Assembly: GCF_004054105.1 (NCBI RefSeq)
Contig: NZ_SBLC01000022.1
Coordinates: forward strand, 1-44,474
Direction: 5' to 3'
Length of the DNA: 44,474 bases
Source: Falsigemmobacter intermedius
GTDB lineage: Bacteria > Pseudomonadota > Alphaproteobacteria > Rhodobacterales > Rhodobacteraceae
Positions within the stretch are counted from its first letter, which is position 1, and each line of letters begins with the position of its first letter. Position numbers and translations under genes: made by a program. The notes below the pieces were generated by a model. The model did no database searches. It saw only the letters and a program-made list of their open reading frames with translations, and was not told the origin of the DNA. Positions 38,250-44,474 of the stretch are shown in pieces.

Positions 38250-39182
38250 TCAGCGGCCGCGGATGCGCGGATCGAGCGCGTCGCGCAGACCGTCGCCGAT
38301 GTAGTTCACCGAGAGCACCAGCGACGAAAGCGCCAGCGCGGGCCAGAGAACGCGGCTCGGGTAGAGGTTGATATAGGGCATGCCGTCCTGCAGCAGGCGC
38401 CCCCAGGTCGGGAAGTCCGGTGGGAAGCCGAGCCCAAGGAAGGAGAGCGCCGATTCCGTGATGACGGCGTTTGCGATCCCGAGGGTTGCGGCCACCATGA
38501 CCGGCGAAAGCACCGAGGGCAGGATGTGGCGCAGGATGATGCGCCGCGCGGGCGTGCCGATCGAGCGGGCGGCCAGAACGAACTCACGCTCTTTGATGGT
38601 CAGCACCTCACCGCGCACGATGCGGGCGGTGTTCATCCAGGAGGTCAGCGCGATGGCCGTCACGATCAGAAGGAAAATCCCCAGCTCCGGCCCGAAGTTC
38701 TGCACCAGCGGCTCACGGAAGAGCATGACCATCAGCAGCAGCAGTGGCAGCAGCGGCAGCGCAAGGAAGAGATCGGTGATCCGCATCAGGATGTTATCGG
38801 CGCGGCGGAAGAAGCCCGCGCAGATCCCGATGGTCGCCCCCAGCGTGATCGAGAGGCACATGGCGGTCAGGCCCACCGCGAGGGTGGTTTTGCCGCCTGC
38901 AATGACCCGGGCCAGGATATCCCGGCCCAGCTGGTCCGTCCCGAGCGGGAACTCCCAGCTCATGGGCTTGTTGCGCATCCGCATATTGGTCTGGGTGGCG
39001 CTGGCATCCCAGAGCCAGGGCCCCAGCACCACAAGCCCGATCAGCAGCACAAAGACACACATGCCGAACATGGCGCCCTTATGGGTGCGGAACTGGTCCC
39101 AGACATCCCACCACTGGTTGCGCGGCGGGCGGTAGGAAGCGGCGGCTGCGGCCGCTTTGGCGGTGTTCATGCTGTCAGTCAT
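38250..39182 (-). CDS. Peptide ABC importer permease, DppC class
   Basis: Inner-membrane permease, 310 aa. A cytoplasmic N-terminus (NQWWDVWDQFRTHKGAMFG) leads into the first helix, and the class motif PLGTDQLGRDILARVIAGG follows. The EAA loop is EFVLAARSIGTPARRIILRH. It ends with YIGDGLRDALDPRIRGR, the standard DppC/OppC ending. It overlaps the preceding permease gene by 8 bases (ATGACTGA). It is the last gene of the operon. Confidence 0.93.
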   Translation of the reverse strand: MTDSMNTAKAAAAAASYRPPRNQWWDVWDQFRTHKGAMFGMCVFVLLIGLVVLGPWLWDASATQTNMRMRNKPMSWEFPLGTDQLGRDILARVIAGGKTTLAVGLTAMCLSITLGATIGICAGFFRRADNILMRITDLFLALPLLPLLLLMVMLFREPLVQNFGPELGIFLLIVTAIALTSWMNTARIVRGEVLTIKEREFVLAARSIGTPARRIILRHILPSVLSPVMVAATLGIANAVITESALSFLGLGFPPDFPTWGRLLQDGMPYINLYPSRVLWPALALSSLVLSVNYIGDGLRDALDPRIRGR

Positions 39183-40197
39183 AGCGGATCCGCGGGTCGA
39201 GAAGGCCGTAGAGAATGTCGGCGATCAGGTTGAAGGTCACGATCAGCACCGCGAAGATAAAGGTGATGGTCAGCACCATGGGCGCATCATTGCCCTGCAG
39301 CGACAGCAGCAGCTGCTGCCCGATGCCGTTCACCTTGAAGATCGTCTCGGTGATGATGGCGCCGGTGAAAACGCCGGGGATCATCAGCGCGATGACGGTG
39401 ACAACCGGGATCATCGAGTTGCGCAGCACGTGGATCAGCACGACGACCTTCTCGCTCATCCCCTTGGCACGGGCGGTGCGGACATAGTCCTGGCTGAGAT
39501 TGTCGAGCATCGAGGAGCGCATATAGCGGCTGATCTGCGCGGCGTAGTAAAGCGCCAGCACCGCAGAGGGCAGGATCATCTGCCGGACCTGAGCGACAAA
39601 GGTGTCCCAATTGGTGACCTTCAGCCCGGTGTCATAGACCGTCGGCAGCCAGAAGGGGCTGTCGTTCGGGATCCAGACCGAGAAGATCACGATCAGCACC
39701 ACGCCGGTCACGAAGGTCGGGACCGAGAAGCCGATCATCGAGATAAAAGTCCCGATCTGATCGAACCAGGAATATTGCTTATAGGCCGAAATCACCCCGA
39801 TCGGCACCGCAAGGCAGATCCCGATGATCATGCCGGTGCCCACGACCTTCAGGGTCTGGGGGATACGCTCGCCGATGGTGTCAAAGACGGGCGAACGGGT
39901 CTGATAAGACAGAATGCGCTGGCGGCCATCGGCAAAATCGGTGCCGAAGGTTCCGTCGAACCAATACATCGGCTCGGTGACGAAGAAGTTGTTCAGCCAC
40001 AGGACGTAGCGCACGTACCAGGGCTCGCCGAGGCCCATGGCCAGGCGGATCTTTTCGCGCACTTCAGGCGGAATGGTCAGCGGCATATCCGCAAGCGGAT
40101 CCCCCGGAGACAGTTCCAGCACCATAAAGAGCACCAGAGAGATGAAGATGAGGGTGGGAATCGCCGTCATGAGACGGCGCAGGGCGAAGGTCAGCAT
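39175..40197 (-). CDS. Peptide ABC importer permease, DppB class
   Basis: Inner-membrane permease, 340 aa. The first helix is FALRRLMTAIPTLIFISLVLF, followed by LSPGDPLADMPLTIPPEV and a periplasmic stretch with the MYWFDGTFGTDFADGRQ region. The EAA loop reads YVRTARAKGMSEKVVVLIHV. It ends LLDPRIRYD. The PLADMPLTIP version of the loop and the extended region before helix 2 place it near the subgroup with four-component peptide/opine importers. The stretch between the binding-protein gene and this gene holds a stem-loop (40233-40258). Confidence 0.93.
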   Translation of the reverse strand: MLTFALRRLMTAIPTLIFISLVLFMVLELSPGDPLADMPLTIPPEVREKIRLAMGLGEPWYVRYVLWLNNFFVTEPMYWFDGTFGTDFADGRQRILSYQTRSPVFDTIGERIPQTLKVVGTGMIIGICLAVPIGVISAYKQYSWFDQIGTFISMIGFSVPTFVTGVVLIVIFSVWIPNDSPFWLPTVYDTGLKVTNWDTFVAQVRQMILPSAVLALYYAAQISRYMRSSMLDNLSQDYVRTARAKGMSEKVVVLIHVLRNSMIPVVTVIALMIPGVFTGAIITETIFKVNGIGQQLLLSLQGNDAPMVLTITFIFAVLIVTFNLIADILYGLLDPRIRYD

Positions 40198-40232
40198 GTG
40201 GCGAACCCGGACTTTCAGACGGCTTGGAAGGA

Positions 40233-40258
40233 GGCGGGGGCACGGTGGCGCCCCCGCC
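40233..40258 (-). other. Intercistronic stem-loop after the binding-protein gene
   Basis: GGCGGGGGC (40233-40241) pairs with GCCCCCGCC (40250-40258) over an 8-base loop. On the minus strand it follows the binding-protein stop by 23 bases without a T-run, so it probably stabilises that segment of the mRNA. Confidence 0.5.
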
Positions 40259-40281
40259 GGAGAACCGGAGTAAGCCCTGGC

Positions 40282-41982
40282 TTACTTGACGCGGTGCCAG
40301 TCTTTGACGTTCCAGATCGAAGCGTCGACCGAGTTCAGAACCACGCCGCCGAGCGAGTTGCCGTGAACGGCAACAGCGCCACGGTGCACCAGCGGGATGA
40401 TGTGGTTGTTTTCCACGGTCAGCCAGTTGTTGATCTTTTTCGCCAGTTCCTGACGCGCAGCCGGATCGGCGGTGCGGTTCAGCTCATTGATCATCGCGTC
40501 ATACTCTTCCGAGCAGATGCGGTTGTAGTTCGGGCCCTGCCAGCCGGTGTCCGGGCCGGGGATCTTTTCGCAGGTGAAGTCTGCGAGGTAAGCGGCCGGA
40601 TCGGTGCCGTCGAAGTTGTTGGCATACATTTCAACGTCTGCGTAGAACTTCACGAGGGTATCGGGCGAACCCGGGTCCGAGCCGAAGTAAACGGCACCGG
40701 CCACGTTCTTCAGTTCGGTCTCAACGCCGATTTCAGCCCACCAGTCTTTGATCATCGACTGGAAGTCCTGACGAACCGCGTTGGTCGAGGTCTGATAGAG
40801 GATCGAGAGACGCACGCCGTCTTTCTCACGGATGCCGTCGGCGCCTTTTTTGTAGCCGGCCTCTTCGAGCAGCGCGTTTGCGCCCTCGATGTCCTGCTGG
40901 AGGCAGGAGGTGTTGTTGGCGGCATAGGCTTCCGGCGCCGGAACGAAGTCGCAGGTCGGTTTGCCGGTCGGGCCGTAGCCGACTTCGGTCAGCAGCTCAC
41001 GGTCTATCGCCATCGACAGCGCCTTACGCACGGCCGGATCGGTCATGAAGGGGTGCGGATGTTTGACGGTGGCGCGCTCACCTTCCGGCAGTTGCGCCGA
41101 AGGGTTGGTGAGGTTGGTCATGATGCGCTCAACCAGGGTGCCGAAGGAGACCACGGCTTTGCCTTTGCCCGCAGCGGTCATCTGCTCCATCACCTCGGGG
41201 GCGATCATGGCGTTCCAGGCGTAGTCAAATTCGCCGGTTTCCAGAACGGCGCGCACCGCGGCTTCCGGGTCACCACCGCCTTTGATGGTCATGGTGGCGA
41301 AAGCCGGTTTGTCGGCTTCGCGGAAGTAGGGGTTGGCTTCATACTGGATGACGTCGTTGGTCTTGAAGTCCACGACTTTGAACGGGCCGGTGCCGATCGG
41401 CTTGAAGTTCTGCTCGGTGCAGGTCGGAGCCGCGGTGCCAAGGCAGTTCTCAAATTGCTTCTTCTGCAGGATCGGCTGCATCGGGCCAGAGAAGGTGGCA
41501 TAGGGATAGGGCTTCGGCTCAACGAAGCTGACCTTCACGGTGTGCGGGTCAATGGCTTCGACCTTTTCCACGCCGTGGAATTTCGACGCCTGAGCGCAGC
41601 CGCCCTCCGGGTGGGTGCAGTACTGCCAGGTGAAGACAACGTCATCGGCGGTGAAATCCGAGCCGTCGTTCCATTTGATGTCTTTTTTCAGCTTCCAGGT
41701 GATCGATTTCAGATCCTGCGCGAAGCCGCCGTTGTCCAGCGTCGGGATTTCCTCAGCCAGATGCGGGATCATCTCACCGCTGGGCGAGAAGCGGGCCAGC
41801 GGCTCGATGACCGGCGAGGCCACTTCAAGCTCTTTGGTGCCGCCCGAGAGATAGGGGTTCATCAGCGAGGGGGCCTGCCAGTAGAGCACGTTGACGTGGC
41901 CGTCAGCGCCGCGCTCTGCGAAGGCGGCCGGTGCAAAAACCAGGCTCGCAGCAGCGCCCATAAGGGCGGATTTCAATTTCAT
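40282..41982 (-). CDS. Peptide ABC importer periplasmic binding protein
   Basis: Family 5 extracellular solute-binding protein, 566 aa. The signal peptide is SALMGAAASLVFAPAAFA, cleaved after about residue 22. Family blocks include VLYWQAPSLMNPYLSGGTKE, the signature region WKLKKDIKWNDGSDFTADDV and KPIGTGPFKVVDF. Several cysteines (Cys132 region TWQYCTHPEGGC, NCLGTAAPTC, CDFVPAPEA) could form disulphides. The ligand is probably a short peptide or an opine-like compound, unproven. It lies third in the operon, after the two ATPase genes. Confidence 0.92.
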   Translation of the reverse strand: MKLKSALMGAAASLVFAPAAFAERGADGHVNVLYWQAPSLMNPYLSGGTKELEVASPVIEPLARFSPSGEMIPHLAEEIPTLDNGGFAQDLKSITWKLKKDIKWNDGSDFTADDVVFTWQYCTHPEGGCAQASKFHGVEKVEAIDPHTVKVSFVEPKPYPYATFSGPMQPILQKKQFENCLGTAAPTCTEQNFKPIGTGPFKVVDFKTNDVIQYEANPYFREADKPAFATMTIKGGGDPEAAVRAVLETGEFDYAWNAMIAPEVMEQMTAAGKGKAVVSFGTLVERIMTNLTNPSAQLPEGERATVKHPHPFMTDPAVRKALSMAIDRELLTEVGYGPTGKPTCDFVPAPEAYAANNTSCLQQDIEGANALLEEAGYKKGADGIREKDGVRLSILYQTSTNAVRQDFQSMIKDWWAEIGVETELKNVAGAVYFGSDPGSPDTLVKFYADVEMYANNFDGTDPAAYLADFTCEKIPGPDTGWQGPNYNRICSEEYDAMINELNRTADPAARQELAKKINNWLTVENNHIIPLVHRGAVAVHGNSLGGVVLNSVDASIWNVKDWHRVK

Positions 41983-42055
41983 CGGGTTCTCTCCATGTTG
42001 GTCTTAATGGTCGCGCCGGTTGATCCGGTCGTTATTCTGGCGCCGCCTGCGCAGA

Positions 42056-43051
42056 TCAGAGAAGATGGCAGGCTGCGAAATGCCCGGGCTTATGCTCCTT
42101 CAGCTCGGGCTTCACCGTTTTGCAGATCTCCATGACTTTCGGGCAGCGGGTGCAGAAATTGCAGCCCTTCGGCGGATTGGCAGGCGAGGGGACATCGCCC
42201 TTCAGGATAATCCGCTGTTTGCCCTCGGTGGCATCGGGATCGGCCTCAGGCACGGCTGAAAGCAGCGCCTCGGTATAGGGGTGCAGCGGAGCCTCATAGA
42301 GCGCGTCGCGCGAGGCAAGCTCTACGATGCGGCCCAGATACATCACCGCCACGCGGTCACAGATGTGACGCACCATCGACAGGTCGTGGCTGATGAAGAG
42401 ATAGGTCAGCCCCAGCTTTTCCTGCAGATCCTCCAGCAGGTTCACCACCTGAGCCTGAATCGACACGTCAAGCGCCGCAATCGGCTCGTCGCAGACGATG
42501 AACTTGGGGTTCAGGGCCAGCGCACGGGCAATGCCGATCCGCTGCCGCTGACCGCCCGAGAATTCATGGGGGTAACGATTCGCAAAATCGCGGTTCAGAC
42601 CCACCGCATCCATCAGTTCATAGACGCGGGCGAGTTTTTCCTCGCGGCTCATCTTCGTGTGCTCATCGAGCGGCTCAGAGATGATAGAGGCCACCGACAT
42701 CCGCGAGTTCAGGCTGGCCTGCGGGTCCTGGAACACCATCTGCATCAGCGGGCGCTTGGGGCGCAGTTGCGACTGGCTCAGCGTGCCGATCTCATGGCCG
42801 TCGATGCGAATCGAGCCGGCCGTCGGATCGTAGAGCCGCAGAACGGCGCGGCCGCAGGTCGATTTCCCGCAGCCCGATTCGCCCACAAGGCCAAGCGTCT
42901 CGCCCTCATAGATGGTGAAGGAGACGTCATCGACGGCCTTCACATCCCCGACATGACGGCGCAGCACACCGGCATGGATCGGGAAATACATCTTGAGGCC
43001 ATTGACCTCGACCAGCGGCTTTTGTGCGGTCACAGGCCGGTGTTCAGACAT
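42056..43051 (-). CDS. Peptide ABC importer ATPase, DppF class
   Basis: Cytoplasmic ATPase, 331 aa. Walker A is GESGCGKS (57-64), the Q-loop [11 protein letters not shown], the signature [15 protein letters not shown] and Walker [13 protein letters not shown]. The C-terminal oligopeptide domain ends with the four-cysteine cluster [15 protein letters not shown], a pattern that in Dpp/Opp ATPases can hold an iron-sulfur cluster. I start it at the ATG at 43051, whose first bases overlap the stop of the upstream ATPase gene (ATGTCTGA). Confidence 0.94.
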   Translation of the reverse strand: MSEHRPVTAQKPLVEVNGLKMYFPIHAGVLRRHVGDVKAVDDVSFTIYEGETLGLVGESGCGKSTCGRAVLRLYDPTAGSIRIDGHEIGTLSQSQLRPKRPLMQMVFQDPQASLNSRMSVASIISEPLDEHTKMSREEKLARVYELMDAVGLNRDFANRYPHEFSGGQRQRIGIARALALNPKFIVCDEPIAALDVSIQAQVVNLLEDLQEKLGLTYLFISHDLSMVRHICDRVAVMYLGRIVELASRDALYEAPLHPYTEALLSAVPEADPDATEGKQRIILKGDVPSPANPPKGCNFCTRCPKVMEICKTVKPELKEHKPGHFAACHLL

Positions 43052-44051
43052 GGGCAGCCTCAGCGATAAGTTCTTCGGCGCGGTGGCAGGCCACATCGTG
43101 ACCCGGACTCAGCTCGCGGCGTTTGGGATTTTCGGTGCTGCAGCGCGGAATTGCGTGACGGCAGCGCGACAGGAAGGGGCAGGCGGTCGGTTCTGCCCGC
43201 AGAATCGGCGGCTGGCCTTCGATGGTGCGAAGCCGCGCCTCGCGCGGGCCGCGCAGCGAGGGCACGGTCTGCAAAAGCGCCTGGGTATAGGGGTGCAGCG
43301 GTTTGCTGAACACCTCTTTGACCGGCGACATCTCCACCACCTGACCGCCATACATCACCATGACGCGGTCAGCGATTCCCGCCACCACCCCAAGATCATG
43401 GGTGATCCAGACGATCGCCATGCCGAGTTTCTGGCGCAGGTCTTTCACCAGCTCCAGAATCTGGGCCTGGATCGTCACATCAAGCGCCGTGGTCGGTTCA
43501 TCGGCGATCAGCACTTTCGGATCGCAGGTCAGCGCGATGGCAATCATCACCCGCTGGCGCATGCCGCCCGAAAACTGATGCGGAAAGTCCTTCAGGCGCC
43601 GCCCGGCATCGGGAATGCCCACCAGCTCCAGCAACTCCTGCGCACGTTTGCGGGCCTGCTCTTTCGACATGCCCATATGGCGCCGCAGCGGCTCCATAAT
43701 CTGATAGCCGACCGTAAAGACCGGGTTCAGAGAGGTCATAGGGTCCTGAAAGATAAAGCCGATCTCACCGCCGCGGATATTACGCAGCTCATTGGGTGAA
43801 ATCTTCAGAAGGTCTTTGCCCTGAAACATCACCTTCCCGCCCTTATTCATGGCCGGAGGCGAGGGCAGAAGCCCCAGAAGGGACATCATCGTAACGGATT
43901 TGCCCGAACCGCTTTCGCCCACAACCCCGAGAAGCTCCCCGGGTTGCAGCGAAAAGCTGACGTGGTTGACCGCATGGACCTCACCACCGCGCGTTTTAAA
44001 CACGGTCTTCAGGTCCTGTACTTCAAGAACAGGATGAGCCCGGTCGGGCAT
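43044..44051 (-). CDS. Peptide ABC importer ATPase, DppD class
   Basis: Cytoplasmic ATPase, 335 aa, first gene of the operon. Walker A is GESGSGKS (45-52), the Q-loop [10 protein letters not shown], the signature [15 protein letters not shown], Walker [13 protein letters not shown] and H-loop WITHDLGVV. The C-terminal domain has [15 protein letters not shown], again cysteine-rich. The ATG at 44051 is chosen because GGGGAG lies 6 bases upstream. The frame stays open to 44222 but the added 57 residues show no family sequence. Confidence 0.94.
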   Translation of the reverse strand: MPDRAHPVLEVQDLKTVFKTRGGEVHAVNHVSFSLQPGELLGVVGESGSGKSVTMMSLLGLLPSPPAMNKGGKVMFQGKDLLKISPNELRNIRGGEIGFIFQDPMTSLNPVFTVGYQIMEPLRRHMGMSKEQARKRAQELLELVGIPDAGRRLKDFPHQFSGGMRQRVMIAIALTCDPKVLIADEPTTALDVTIQAQILELVKDLRQKLGMAIVWITHDLGVVAGIADRVMVMYGGQVVEMSPVKEVFSKPLHPYTQALLQTVPSLRGPREARLRTIEGQPPILRAEPTACPFLSRCRHAIPRCSTENPKRRELSPGHDVACHRAEELIAEAAHV

Positions 44052-44474
44052 AGGATACTCCCCGCATTTTCTTCTTTTCAGCGCCCCGTTGGCCGGAGCT
44101 GCTTTTATGAGGGAACTGTCAGCTAAAAAAATTAATCCGGCAAGCGTCCTCTTGGGCCTGTCGCAGCGGCACAGCTGTCGAAGTGACGAAAACCACGGCA
44201 GTCTGACGTGCGCAGGCCGCATTTCCGGTCGGAATGCGGGGTAAAATAACCATTACGGACCAGTGATTTGGCAAATTATGCCATAATTGCAGGCAATCTT
44301 CGCCCTGATCTGCACCATCAACAGACATGCCTCGTCCCGGCCCGTCCAGCCGCGCTGAAGCAGGGGGTGCGGGAAAATTCGACTTTTTTGAATTTTGCTC
44401 TTGCGGCCGGCGAGTGAAGGCCATAGATACCCCTTCACCGCAGCGGGGCAGACGGAAACGGATGCAGGTTGTGG
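44052..44474 (-). promoter_or_regulatory. Upstream region of the peptide-importer operon
   Basis: No gene is supported in these 423 bases. They hold a perfect 15-base palindrome AATTATG-C-CATAATT (44274-44288), about 223 bases before the first ATPase start and shaped like a GntR- or LysR-type operator. AAAATTC (44374-44380) with GAATTTT (44390-44396) form an AT-rich inverted repeat near the right edge. Short open frames here have no recognisable product. The region is richer in A and T than the genes, consistent with a promoter and leader. Confidence 0.45.

Noticed and set aside
39157-42135. Very long plus-strand open frame (992 codons) opposite the peptide importer genes
   Set aside because: It runs antisense across three well-recognised genes, has no recognisable domain, and is rich in His/Arg/Asp/Gly as expected from the complement of GC-rich codons.
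44119-44424. 101-codon minus-strand open frame near the right edge
   Set aside because: No recognisable domain, weak composition, and it lies in an AT-richer stretch that looks like promoter and leader DNA.

Overview
The window looks like a chromosomal segment of a Rhodobacteraceae-type alphaproteobacterium (Rhodobacter/Paracoccus/Gemmobacter relatives). This rests on the high-GC coding pattern and on characteristic genes: a membrane-anchored cytochrome c of the cy/c552 type beside pheA, an FtsH that begins at a TTG codon with Met-Gly-Asn-Ala-Arg-Asn, a fhs / chorismate mutase / folD cluster, an ScfR/PccR-type acyl-CoA regulator with TTTGCAAA boxes, choXWV under a BetI-type repressor, and a UreA-UreB fusion. 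I saw no phage, transposase, CRISPR array, rRNA or tRNA. The content is mostly housekeeping and nutrient uptake.

Layout from left to right. Positions 1-230 hold the broken 3' end of a host-attachment-type gene. pheA (minus) and the cytochrome c gene (plus) diverge from about 1.2-1.35 kb. From 2.0 to 9.0 kb a yejABEF-type peptide ABC importer is followed by a GT4-like glycosyltransferase. From 8.95 to 10.8 kb a Bcr/CflA-type MFS exporter and betI lie on the minus strand. betI diverges from choXWV (10.9-13.8 kb) across a perfect ATTGA-N4-TCAAT operator. An ScfR/PccR-like regulator (13.8-15.2 kb) has two TTTGCAAA boxes just before its start. The Tol-Pal operon tolQRAB-pal-cpoB runs into tilS and ftsH (15.4-24.0 kb). 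A MOSC protein follows, then the one-carbon cluster fhs, aroQ-type chorismate mutase and folD (24.2-27.8 kb). A PaaI-like thioesterase gene (minus) diverges from pntAB (28.6-31.6 kb), the proton-translocating transhydrogenase.

The right third is all on the minus strand. Read in transcription order, a five-gene peptide/opine-type ABC importer (ATPase, ATPase, binding protein, permease, permease; 44.05 to 38.25 kb) ends at a strong terminator. The urease operon follows: ureD, ureAB fusion, a Tat-exported cyclase-family hydrolase, an AhpD-like CxxC protein, ureC, ureE, ureF, ureG (38.1 to 31.8 kb). A GC-rich REP-like element lies between the ends of the convergent pntAB and ure operons.

The least expected arrangement is the insertion of the exported cyclase-family enzyme and the AhpD-like protein between the urease small and large structural subunits. 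Together with the imported peptides and choline/betaine this gives a nitrogen- and carbon-scavenging theme, but a link from that enzyme to urea is only a hypothesis. Other points worth checking are the ScfR self-regulation boxes, the paired hairpins in the fhs leader, repeated stem-loops behind binding-protein genes, and palindromes upstream of the importer and of pntA. I found no clear evidence for a wholly new defence or mobile system.
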